Translations under genes and position numbers: made by a program | Shown here: positions 30,921 to 38,441 of the stretch, piece by piece | Position numbering within the stretch: position 1 is the first letter of the stretch | How the letters are laid out: every line of letters begins with the position of its first letter | Assembly (NCBI RefSeq): GCF_900107305.1 | Contig: NZ_FNPL01000010.1 | Coordinates: 60,198 to 124,197, forward strand | DNA: 64,000 nt | Reading direction: 5' to 3' | Origin: Thermoactinomyces sp. DSM 45892 | GTDB taxonomy: Bacteria > Bacillota > Bacilli > Thermoactinomycetales > Thermoactinomycetaceae | Notes under the pieces: generated by a model | Databases searched by the model: none | Seen by the model: the letters and a program-made list of their open reading frames with translations, nothing else | Told to the model about the DNA's origin: nothing

Positions 30921-31433
30921 CTACACACGTCTTTTACTTGGTGCAGGGGGTACTGGGAACATCTTCGCATCTTGGATAAACGGAGGGATCAGTTTACCCT
31001 CTGTCTGTAACCGAATCATTTGATCCAATGTTCGCAGTGCGTGAACCTGTTGCCGTTTCTTCAAATGCCCTTTTTCTAAGGAATCCGCAAACTCATCTAT
31101 ATCAATCAAGTCATAATGGCCGTCTGGATGTACAATTAGATCAAACAAAAGGTCAACCATAACGTAACGTAATCGCCCTGTCTGGTGCATTTGCATCACA
31201 TCACAATAATAGTAAAGAAACTCCCCGTTCCGATGAAAAACTTTTGAAATCGTATATCCTTTGCGAACAAAGTAGTAAGTAAGGAAAATTCGTTTTCCAT
31301 CTGGATTTGCATATTGTGTTGCAAAACAATACCTCCCGCGCCAGTCACGGACTAGTTCGGTGTATGTCTTGTTAATGGTGGTAAACTTAATTTTTTTAAT
31401 TATGACATCCACACGAACTCCTACTTCCTTCAT
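30921..31433 (-). CDS. DUF402-family protein
   Basis: About 170 residues. The central pattern FLYYYCDV ... LLFDLIVHPDGHYDLIDIDEFADSLEKG fits the DUF402 beta-barrel family, whose characterised members include nucleoside di/triphosphatases. The acidic cluster D-x-D-E-F would bind metal. The true start is unclear: ATG at 31433 is used here. A frame start at 31478 lies in the tRNA terminator, and a GTG at 31412 has the better ribosome site (AAGGAAG). It is the only gene between the Met tRNAs and spoIIE, where B. subtilis has none of this family. Confidence 0.78.
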   Translation of the reverse strand: MKEVGVRVDVIIKKIKFTTINKTYTELVRDWRGRYCFATQYANPDGKRIFLTYYFVRKGYTISKVFHRNGEFLYYYCDVMQMHQTGRLRYVMVDLLFDLIVHPDGHYDLIDIDEFADSLEKGHLKKRQQVHALRTLDQMIRLQTEGKLIPPFIQDAKMFPVPPAPSKRRV

Positions 31434-31479
31434 ATGTATTTTACATCCACATGAAATCATTTCATTTTTTAAAGTCATG

Positions 31480-31522
31480 AAAAAAAGACGGAATCCGTTC
31501 CCTTTTCAGGGAGCTTCCCGCC
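31480..31522 (-). terminator. Terminator of the Met tRNA operon
   Basis: On the minus strand, GGCGGGA pairs with TTCCGTC (two G-T pairs), enclosing TCCC-TGAAAA-GGGA, followed by seven T. Confidence 0.75.
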
Positions 31523-31540
31523 TTCTCCTCTCTTACCATT

Positions 31541-31617
31541 TGGTAGCGGCGAAGGGGCTCGAACCCCTGACCTCACGGGTATGAACCGTACGCTCTAGCC
31601 AGCTGAGCTACACCGCC
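31541..31617 (-). tRNA. tRNA-Met (CAT), elongator
   Basis: 77 bases with encoded CCA. Acceptor GGCGGTG pairs with CGCCGCT-type 3' strand, the D-arm is GCTC...GAGC, and the anticodon stem TACGG/CCGTG encloses the loop TTCATAC (anticodon CAT). The T-arm has GGTTCGA. A paired first base and lack of three G-C pairs next to the loop mark it as elongator. The sequence resembles B. subtilis trnSL-Met. A tRNA-Ile2 with lysidine also has CAT, but the body fits Met. Confidence 0.93.
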
Positions 31618-31622
31618 ATATT

Positions 31623-31697
<75 letters not shown>

Positions 31698-31727
31698 ACA
31701 TTATTATATCTTCTAACAACATGCTTA

Positions 31728-31757
31728 ATTCTATTACATATAAAGCACCATTGTCAA
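31728..31757 (-). promoter_or_regulatory. Sigma-A promoter of the tRNA operon
   Basis: On the minus strand, -35 TTGACA (31752-31757), an 18-base spacer and -10 TAGAAT (31728-31733), about 30 bases before tRNA-fMet. Confidence 0.7.
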
Positions 31758-31795
31758 CTGTTTATCTAAACTTTTTCTCTAGGGGATTCCTTAGG

Positions 31796-31824
31796 TAAAA
31801 TAAAACTCCCATGGGGCGGGAGTT
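31796..31824 (-). terminator. Terminator after divIC
   Basis: On the minus strand, the stem AACTCCC / GGGAGTT with a 7-base loop is followed by TTATTTTA. Confidence 0.8.
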
Positions 31825-31833
31825 GATTACGAT

Positions 31834-32220
31834 CTATTCGGATTCCAATTCAAAATTTTGTTCGTTCTTCTTGCCATAGCCTAGACGATGGGCTTGCTCT
31901 AGTAGATATTTTGGGTCCTCTAGTCTTTGCAAATCCTGGTCCAATCGCTGGGATTCCTGTCTAAGTTTCTCCAGCTCTTGGGACTTCTTTGCCAATATAT
32001 CTTCACGATCCCAAATTTTCATCTGCTGGATCACAAGCTGTACTCCGAACCAAATAAAAAATAGGATCGCACTTACTAGCCAGATGAGCCGGCGTCGTTT
32101 TGCTTTTGGATGAAGTTTCCGAATGGGAGTACGTGCCTGAGTTGCGAAATCTAGATCTGGTGTGTCAGTTGTTGGTTGACGAAAGGTAAGTACTTTCGAA
32201 TTATTACGATGTTGAGTCAT
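31834..32220 (-). CDS. divIC: Cell division protein DivIC (FtsB family)
   Basis: 128 residues. A basic cytoplasmic N-terminus (about 1-44) precedes one membrane helix (45-66), then an extracytoplasmic coiled coil (72-105) and the family tail YLLEQAHRLGYGKKNE. DivIC forms a trimer with FtsL and DivIB at the division site and the sporulation septum. It overlaps yabQ by four bases (ATGA). The yabR S1-domain gene that follows it in B. subtilis is missing. Confidence 0.93.
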   Translation of the reverse strand: MTQHRNNSKVLTFRQPTTDTPDLDFATQARTPIRKLHPKAKRRRLIWLVSAILFFIWFGVQLVIQQMKIWDREDILAKKSQELEKLRQESQRLDQDLQRLEDPKYLLEQAHRLGYGKKNEQNFELESE

Positions 32221-32798
32221 TCTAAATCATCCTTTTTCTTACGCTGTCTCCATTTTTCTATCCATTTCTTCCCCAGCAGGACTCCTCGATTGATATAAGG
32301 ACGTACATGAGGTTCGATTCGCTTCGTAATCGGTCTACATAGCCATAGAAGGGGCCTACAGAAAATCTGGAGCATCTTCCAAAAAAGTTGAAGTACGAAC
32401 AAAAGAAGTTTGCGGATGAGCCCGATCGTAAACAGAATAGGGCGAATCACAATCACCTGGGTGGCTTTGATATGAAATTGAATAATCCATTCTACCACAC
32501 GGATACATATCTCAATTAGACGTGTCGTGACTTTGCTTAACCATTGATAGTAGAGAAAAACTCCCAATATAATGGCCAGAAAAATATAGAAACGAAGTTC
32601 TCCCCAGTTACTCCAGAAGAGTACACTAAAAACTAAGCCACTACAAACAAACCAATAAAGCAAGTCAATCAACGACACTGCCCAACCACGTATGTGGAAG
32701 CGTCCTTTCAATACCCGATAGGTATCTAAGATAACACCTAAACAAAAGCCAGAACCTAGCATGAGAAGCATGGTCAGATACTGAGTATGTAGGGTCAC
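32217..32798 (-). CDS. yabQ: Spore cortex biosynthesis protein YabQ
   Basis: 193 residues. Two to three hydrophobic segments in the first 90 residues and a long, very basic amphipathic C-terminal region match YabQ, which is needed for cortex peptidoglycan formation and sits in forespore membranes. The start is GTG within GTGA, overlapping the yabP stop. It is part of the yabP-yabQ-divIC unit. Confidence 0.9.
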   Translation of the reverse strand: MTLHTQYLTMLLMLGSGFCLGVILDTYRVLKGRFHIRGWAVSLIDLLYWFVCSGLVFSVLFWSNWGELRFYIFLAIILGVFLYYQWLSKVTTRLIEICIRVVEWIIQFHIKATQVIVIRPILFTIGLIRKLLLFVLQLFWKMLQIFCRPLLWLCRPITKRIEPHVRPYINRGVLLGKKWIEKWRQRKKKDDLE

Positions 32799-33079
32799 TT
32801 AAATAACCTGCCTAACAAGTTTTTTTGCCGTTCGGATGGGGGTGTATTCGTATCTAGATAACTAATATCATCAAACTGCCCTTCAATCGTTACCATTCCA
32901 GACATGAGGTCTAGGTTTTTGATATGAAGCTCACGTCCCCGGATTCCCAAGTAACCGCAATCCGTCCCTAGCAAAAATTCCTCGCTATCAAAGCTTTCAA
33001 CGCCAACTACCCCGCTCACTTCAAGCATGTTTCGATTTTTACAGATAATTTCATGAGGTCGTTGTCTTCGTTCCTCCAT
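32795..33079 (-). CDS. yabP: Sporulation protein YabP
   Basis: 94 residues, a YabP/YqfC family beta-rich protein: VSGVVGVESFDSEEFLLGTDCG, then LGIRGRELHIKNLDLMSGMVTIEG. It is made in sporulation and coupled to yabQ by a four-base overlap. Its molecular role is unknown. Confidence 0.92.
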   Translation of the reverse strand: MEERRQRPHEIICKNRNMLEVSGVVGVESFDSEEFLLGTDCGYLGIRGRELHIKNLDLMSGMVTIEGQFDDISYLDTNTPPSERQKNLLGRLFK

Positions 33080-33125
33080 CTAACACGCCCCCTTTATGGT
33101 ACATCTTATGGGGGGGAGGACAAGA

Positions 33126-33422
33126 TTAGAACCCGCCTTCTCCTTCCGTATCAATCCGACCGGAATCAGCTACTTGTTCTTCTTTAACGATCTCATACAT
33201 CGTATCTGCTTCTTCTTTCCTCACATGTTCAAGCAAGCGCAGTACATTTGCTGTCACCACTTTTTGGCCAAAACGAATGGATATTTCATCCCCTACAGCC
33301 ACAACCGTCCCTGCTTTCACCACTTTTCCGTTTACTTTCACTCGTCCTTGATCGCATACCTCTTTGGCTAAGGTTCTTCTCTTAACCAAACGAGATACTT
33401 TTAAAAACTTATCTAAACGCAT
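33126..33422 (-). CDS. rqcP: RqcP (YabO), S4-domain ribosome quality control factor
   Basis: 98 residues. The S4 RNA-binding domain starts at the N-terminus (MRLDKFLKVSRLVKRRTLAKE ... GRVKVNGK). RqcP works with RqcH on obstructed 50S subunits, helping alanine tailing of stalled nascent chains. The C-terminus is about 10 residues longer than in B. subtilis. Downstream it is followed by yabP, as in Bacillus. Confidence 0.92.
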   Translation of the reverse strand: MRLDKFLKVSRLVKRRTLAKEVCDQGRVKVNGKVVKAGTVVAVGDEISIRFGQKVVTANVLRLLEHVRKEEADTMYEIVKEEQVADSGRIDTEGEGGF

Positions 33423-33532
33423 CTATATGTCTCCCCCATATTCGTCTTTCGCATGTGTGGAGGGATAACAGAGTTGTTCTGTTTACCTACTTAAAATCCT
33501 GCCAAACATGCGTTTGGTGTAGTAAGCGATCA

Positions 33533-34993
33533 TCAAACATTTTTTGCCTCATTCCACCAAGCATCTAGCTGTTCCATCGATATCTCTTGAATAGACTGCC
33601 CTAGCTCATTTGCTTTTTCCTCCAAATAAGAGAACCGATACAGGAATTTTTGATTGGCACGAATTAGTGCTAGTTCTGGATCGACTTGTAGCCATCGTGC
33701 TAGTGAGCCGAGAGCAAATAGCAAGTCTCCCAATTCCTCTTCCCGTTCTGCTTGGTTTTCCGCTTGTACCACCTCAGCCAATTCCTCACGCACTTTTAAT
33801 AAAACACCTTCCACGGAGTCCCAATCAAAACCGATCTTAGCCGCTTTTTTCTGCATCTCAAATGACTTTAAAAGGGTTGGATACTCTTTTGGGATTCCTG
33901 ACAAGATCGACTCATCTTCTTGTCCATATTCCCCACGTTCCTGCTTTTTAATCTCTTGCCAATTCGAAATCACTTGATCCGAATCCGTTACCTCTGTTTC
34001 TCCAAACACGTGCGGATGTCGTCTGATCATTTTTTCTGTTAGATTCTCAATCACATCACGAATGTCAAACGTTCCCTCATCTCGTCCGATTTGGGCATGA
34101 AGGAGTACTTGAAGCAACACATCCCCTAGCTCATCCGCTAACGAATCCTCATCTCCATTATGGATCGCTTCGATCGCTTCATATGCTTCCTCAATCAAAT
34201 AAGGGCGCAGGCTCTCATGTGTCTGTTTACGATCCCAAGGGCAGCCGTCAGGACTACGCAGGGTTTCAATCACTTCCACCAAATAATCAAACTGTCTGTA
34301 TAACGAACTCTCTTGACGTACAGGAGGCACATATACCGTTGATAAATCCGTAAACAAATCCGCATGATCTAACTCGTACAGAGGAACTTCCACGACCTTT
34401 TCTAAGCTTGGAATCCCTAGAGCCGTACCGATTATGACATTGTGATCAGCTGGATATACCTCCATGAGGCTTAACTTCACATCAGACGCAATGAATCGAT
34501 CATATACCTGTCCCACCAATATATGCATACGCGGATTCAATTGATGTGCCTTTACATCATTTCCGTCCACCATTTGAAATCCTTCGATCGGGTCAATCTG
34601 TAGTCTTGCAAAAGCCGCATCTAAGAAGCTCCCTCCACCCATGATTTCTACGTCGATTTCTGCCTCCGTCTGCTCTTGTAACAAGATCTGAACCGTACGC
34701 TCCGCCACCATCGGGTGTCCTGGAACTGCGTACACCACTTGCCGATGCTCTTTCGCTAATCCGATTAATTGGGATGCGATTTCTTCATACACTTCTTCAA
34801 ATTGGTGATGCTTTTCATACACCTCATCAAACGAATGAAAGGAAGCCCCTTGGTTCTTCATCCAGTCCACAACTGGATGCTTTACGGTTCGAAGCCAAAT
34901 CACAGGGGCATTCTGTAATAAATTCCACGTCCCGATATTTAAGCTTGTTTCATCCCCAAATCCTAAACCTACGATCGTAATAGTCTGTTTCAT
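33533..34993 (-). CDS. mazG: MazG family protein: methylase-like domain plus NTP pyrophosphohydrolase (YabN)
   Basis: 486 residues, ATG at 34993 (a GTG lies one codon before). The N-terminal half is a tetrapyrrole methylase-like Rossmann domain (ITIVGLGFGDE, VYAVPGHPMVAERT). The C-terminal half carries two MazG units: CPWDRKQTHESLRPYLIEEAYEAIEAI with ELGDVLLQ, then EVREELAEV with EELGDLLFAL, giving the E-E-x-x-E/D metal sites. MazG hydrolyses non-canonical NTPs; the role of the methylase domain is unknown. It starts 14 bases after yabM. Confidence 0.94.
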   Translation of the reverse strand: MKQTITIVGLGFGDETSLNIGTWNLLQNAPVIWLRTVKHPVVDWMKNQGASFHSFDEVYEKHHQFEEVYEEIASQLIGLAKEHRQVVYAVPGHPMVAERTVQILLQEQTEAEIDVEIMGGGSFLDAAFARLQIDPIEGFQMVDGNDVKAHQLNPRMHILVGQVYDRFIASDVKLSLMEVYPADHNVIIGTALGIPSLEKVVEVPLYELDHADLFTDLSTVYVPPVRQESSLYRQFDYLVEVIETLRSPDGCPWDRKQTHESLRPYLIEEAYEAIEAIHNGDEDSLADELGDVLLQVLLHAQIGRDEGTFDIRDVIENLTEKMIRRHPHVFGETEVTDSDQVISNWQEIKKQERGEYGQEDESILSGIPKEYPTLLKSFEMQKKAAKIGFDWDSVEGVLLKVREELAEVVQAENQAEREEELGDLLFALGSLARWLQVDPELALIRANQKFLYRFSYLEEKANELGQSIQEISMEQLDAWWNEAKNV

Positions 34994-35007
34994 CACTCAC
35001 ACCACCT

Positions 35008-36630
35008 TTATCTTCTTAGCCAACGAAATTTATGAACCATTGATTGCAGTTTTGGGAGTTGTTCTAAGTCCTCATCTGAAATGAGATGAAAACGAAACAG
35101 CGCAAAGATATAGACCAAGACCCCAACTATTACCGTAACAAGAGAGATAAACGTCATGCTCACCCGACCATGGGCCTCACCAAATCCCAAGCGAAGCATC
35201 TCGAGGACTCCTTTCGTGCTAACAACTAACAAGAGAATCGTGAGTACACTGCCCCAGATCTGAGCCCCTTTGTTCCCCATTTTACCAGTAAACTGCTGCA
35301 GGCAGGCTCGCAGAGTCAGATATGTAGAAAGCGCATAAGCCATTACGGAAGCCCAAGCCGCCCCCTCTATCCCCAGATGTGGAATCAGATTATAATTCAA
35401 TCCAATCTTCAGAATCGAACCCAAAAACAAGAAAAGAACGGGTAAGTATAGCTTCCCAAAACCCTGCAGAACCCCAACTGATGTAATCCCTAATGTAGAA
35501 AAAAAGGCGGAAAAAGCGAGTATCGCGAGCGCAGTAGAGCCCGCGGAATCCTCAAATAACATCACATTTACCGGCTCAGCTATCATAAACAATCCGATAG
35601 AAGCAGGCAATCCTAACATCCACGTAACCCGTAGTGCTAGGCGGGCTCGTTTCTCTGCCTTCTCCACTTCACCGCGTGCTCGCAGATCCGCTATCGATGG
35701 CACAAGCGATAATGAAATAGCCGCCGCAAAAAAAGATGCAAACTGAATAAGAGGTTGTCCACGATCGTAAATCCCCTTCTGAGCAATCGCAAAGGCTTCC
35801 CCCTTCTCCTGTTCTAAAATATTGGCCACTGTAAAGGAGTCCACTAATTGATATAGTGGTAATACCAGTGATCCCAGACAAATCGGGAACGCAATCAGAA
35901 ATACCTCTTTTAATACTTCTCGTTTCCTTTTTAAAGGTTGTCTTATTTTAACACCTGCTCCCGCTGTCCGTTCAACCCCCTTCTTTCTCATATAGACCAG
36001 AAGGACGATAAAACCTGCTACCGCACCCGTAAAAGATCCAAACACAGCACCAGCCCCGGCATAAACCGGACCATATCCCAGCGTAATCATCAAGTAGGAC
36101 AGAATCAGGATCGTAAAAACGCGCACAAACTGCTCAATCACTTGCGAGACAGCTGTTGGCATCATATCTTGATAACCTTGAAAATATCCTCTTGCCGCAG
36201 CCATTACCGGGATGACTAAGAGTGCAAACGAAACCGTTTCAATCGGCAGAGTCAACATCGCTTCATTCCCCATCCACTGCGCAAACCAAGGTGCCCCAAA
36301 AAATAAAAGGGAGAAAAAGAACACACCCGTTATGAGTAGACCCATTGATGATACATAATATACTTGCTTGGCACCTACCTCATCCCCTACCGCAACCCGC
36401 TCTGATACCACCTTCGAGATCGCAAGCGGAAATCCAGCAGTCGCCAATATAATCAAAGTGCTAAATAACGGATACACTTGCTGGTACACATACATGCCTT
36501 CATTACCTGTTATATTTTGATAAGGAATCCGATATATAGCCCCTAGTATTTTACAAACAAGCCCCGCCAAGCCTAGAATCGTGGCTCCTTTGATAAATGA
36601 CTTCTCCACAATCTCCGCTCCGCCTTTCAT
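35008..36630 (-). CDS. yabM: MOP-family polysaccharide/lipid flippase (YabM, SpoVB-like)
   Basis: 540 residues with about 14 hydrophobic helices. The N-terminus KGATILGLAGLVCKILGAIYRIPYQNITG is typical of the SpoVB/MurJ-like branch of the MOP superfamily. Such proteins flip lipid-linked precursors; whether this one handles lipid II is inference. GGAGG lies ahead of the ATG; a downstream GTG giving MEKSF is an alternative. It is placed between spoVT and mazG as in B. subtilis. Confidence 0.92.
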   Translation of the reverse strand: MKGGAEIVEKSFIKGATILGLAGLVCKILGAIYRIPYQNITGNEGMYVYQQVYPLFSTLIILATAGFPLAISKVVSERVAVGDEVGAKQVYYVSSMGLLITGVFFFSLLFFGAPWFAQWMGNEAMLTLPIETVSFALLVIPVMAAARGYFQGYQDMMPTAVSQVIEQFVRVFTILILSYLMITLGYGPVYAGAGAVFGSFTGAVAGFIVLLVYMRKKGVERTAGAGVKIRQPLKRKREVLKEVFLIAFPICLGSLVLPLYQLVDSFTVANILEQEKGEAFAIAQKGIYDRGQPLIQFASFFAAAISLSLVPSIADLRARGEVEKAEKRARLALRVTWMLGLPASIGLFMIAEPVNVMLFEDSAGSTALAILAFSAFFSTLGITSVGVLQGFGKLYLPVLFLFLGSILKIGLNYNLIPHLGIEGAAWASVMAYALSTYLTLRACLQQFTGKMGNKGAQIWGSVLTILLLVVSTKGVLEMLRLGFGEAHGRVSMTFISLVTVIVGVLVYIFALFRFHLISDEDLEQLPKLQSMVHKFRWLRR

Positions 36631-36652
36631 TGTACATGTCCTCCATTATACA

Positions 36653-36687
36653 CAAAAAAACACCCTATCCGTTTAGATAAGGGCGTT
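36653..36687 (-). terminator. Terminator after spoVT
   Basis: On the minus strand, ACGCCCT pairs with AGGGTGT (one G-T) around an inner ATC/GAT-type helix, followed by TTTTTTT. Confidence 0.75.
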
Positions 36688-36696
36688 TCTCCAATC

Positions 36697-37239
36697 CTAT
36701 TGTTCCATTTGCTTCCCAAGAAACGATGCGGCAGTACCTGCTAATTTCGCTTCCATATCACCAATCCTTGTACCATCCTTCTTGGAGATTAAAATCACAG
36801 CTCCAATAGGATCTCCACCTGCAATAATAGGGACGATAATATAAGATTGATACTCTTCGGGACTCCCTTTTAAAATTTCAACTGTACTTTGTGAAGTATC
36901 TGATTGGGGACGTCGATGCTCCATCGCTAACTCCACTATTTCACCTATAGGCTTCTCCAAATATTCTTTTTTGGATGCTCCTGCTACTGCAATCACGCTA
37001 TCTCGATCACAGATCAGCGTAGTATGTTGCAAGTTTTCATACAAAGCTTCTGTATACTCTTGTGCAAAGTTACTAAGTTCACCGATGGGTGAGTATTTTT
37101 TTAAAATTACCTCTCCATCACGATCGACGAATATTTCCAAAGGATCTCCTTCACGGATTCGAAGGGTACGGCGTATTTCCTTGGGAATAACCACACGCCC
37201 GAGATCATCGATCCGGCGAACGATGCCGGTTGCTTTCAT
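36697..37239 (-). CDS. spoVT: Stage V sporulation protein T, AbrB-type regulator
   Basis: 180 residues. Residues 1-50 form an AbrB-type swapped-hairpin DNA-binding domain (GIVRRIDDLGRVVIPKEIRRTLRI), and the rest is a GAF-like domain. SpoVT tunes sigma-G-dependent genes in the forespore. The upstream sequence contains a good sigma-G promoter, consistent with its known control. A terminator follows. Confidence 0.96.
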   Translation of the reverse strand: MKATGIVRRIDDLGRVVIPKEIRRTLRIREGDPLEIFVDRDGEVILKKYSPIGELSNFAQEYTEALYENLQHTTLICDRDSVIAVAGASKKEYLEKPIGEIVELAMEHRRPQSDTSQSTVEILKGSPEEYQSYIIVPIIAGGDPIGAVILISKKDGTRIGDMEAKLAGTAASFLGKQMEQ

Positions 37240-37303
37240 AGAAAATATTGCCTCTCTTTCCTATAAAGATTCAATCATTCCTTGACTTACCATCTTACGA
37301 CCA

Positions 37304-37334
37304 TAGTATGAGACTGCCTTCCATTATTTATTCC
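37304..37334 (-). promoter_or_regulatory. Sigma-G promoter of spoVT
   Basis: On the minus strand, -10 CATACTA (37304-37310) is perfect. The -35 GGAATA (37329-37334) is one base from TGAATA, with an 18-base spacer. It lies about 65 bases before the spoVT ATG. Confidence 0.75.
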
Positions 37335-37378
37335 AAAAGGTTCAATGTATAAATATCAAAAAAGTGATTCTGTATAAA

Positions 37379-37421
37379 TAAAAAAACGCCTCTACGAATG
37401 AAGCATCTAGAGACGTTTTTT
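37379..37421 (-). terminator. Terminator after prsA
   Basis: The stem AAAAACGTCTCTA / TAGAGGCGTTTTT on the minus strand, with one G-T pair and a 13-base loop, ends in a T run. Confidence 0.85.
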
Positions 37422-37475
37422 CATCTAATCAAAAGCTGTAAAGCGGATGCTTTTTTAGCTGTTTGCGCAGATCCA

Positions 37476-38441
37476 TTATAAGATTTTTACCTTAAAGTCC
37501 TTCATGAACTTTTCAAAAGCAGGCCCCGCATACTCGGCGCGCTTCTGCTCATCCTTAACATCCTTCAACTTCTTGGTAGCACGCTCTGTTACCTTAATAA
37601 CATGATACCCATAGTCTGTTTTGACCGGATCACTAATCTTGTTTAACGGGAGAGTTTCGACTGCCTTTTTAAATTCAGGTACAAATTGAGCCGGAGATCC
37701 TTCATAAGAGCCTGCATTTTCCTTCGAACCAGGATCGTCGGAGTATTCCTTCGCAAGCGCCTTAAAGTCCCCACCCTTTTCTAGCTTCTGCTTTACTTCT
37801 AAAGCACGTTTCTTCGCTTCTTCATCTGTTCTTTTCTTACCATCTGGAAGCTCAAGACCGATCAAGATGTGATTTAACTTCGCATCCTCGTAATCGAAGT
37901 TATTATAGATATACTCTTCACGTTGTGCAAGTAATCCAAGGATTTCTTTGAGGTCCTCACGTGTAGTGCCTCTTTCTTTTAAAACCTCATCCACCGTTTT
38001 CGCTTTACTTCCAAATTGTTGGTACATCTTCAAGACATTCGGTTCATCCTTCTTGAAGTCTTCTTCAGCTTTTTTCGCAAAATCGCCTTTTTTACTTGGA
38101 TCTTTCTCAGCTATAAAATGAAAGCTCGCAAAATTTTTCAGCATCTCTTCCTTTGCTTTCGGATCAGAAAGTCCCTGAACACCTTGAGGTTGTAAGAAGG
38201 CAAACACGTTCAAGAAAGCATTAAACTTTCCTTCTACCACTTTCCCACCTTCATATTCAGCAAGAACCTTGGGACTCTTGGTATCAAAAGGTTTAAACTC
38301 TGGGAGCTTCTGTTCTTGCCCTGTTGCATCTGGTTTCTTTTCGGTTTCTTTTTTAGACGTACACGCTGCTGCTAATGATGATAAGACAAGTGCAAGAGCA
38401 ATCATTCCTGCAACCCACCTACGCTTTCGGAACTGTGACAT
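37476..38441 (-). CDS. prsA: PrsA-like lipoprotein foldase (parvulin peptidyl-prolyl isomerase)
   Basis: 321 residues. The signal peptide ends in lipobox SLAAAC with lipid-carrying C27. A SurA-like N-lobe follows, then a parvulin domain at about 185-290 (LNHILIGL ... LAKEYSDDPGSKENAG ... DYGYHVIKV) and a short C-lobe. PrsA helps exported proteins fold at the membrane-wall interface. Its start overlaps the mfd end by 23 bases, implying cotranscription. B. subtilis has no prsA between mfd and spoVT. Confidence 0.92.
   Translation of the reverse strand: MSQFRKRRWVAGMIALALVLSSLAAACTSKKETEKKPDATGQEQKLPEFKPFDTKSPKVLAEYEGGKVVEGKFNAFLNVFAFLQPQGVQGLSDPKAKEEMLKNFASFHFIAEKDPSKKGDFAKKAEEDFKKDEPNVLKMYQQFGSKAKTVDEVLKERGTTREDLKEILGLLAQREEYIYNNFDYEDAKLNHILIGLELPDGKKRTDEEAKKRALEVKQKLEKGGDFKALAKEYSDDPGSKENAGSYEGSPAQFVPEFKKAVETLPLNKISDPVKTDYGYHVIKVTERATKKLKDVKDEQKRAEYAGPAFEKFMKDFKVKIL

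Noticed and set aside
33502..33517. Hairpin CCAAAC/GTTTGG after mazG
   Set aside because: Short stem without a T run; not convincing as terminator.
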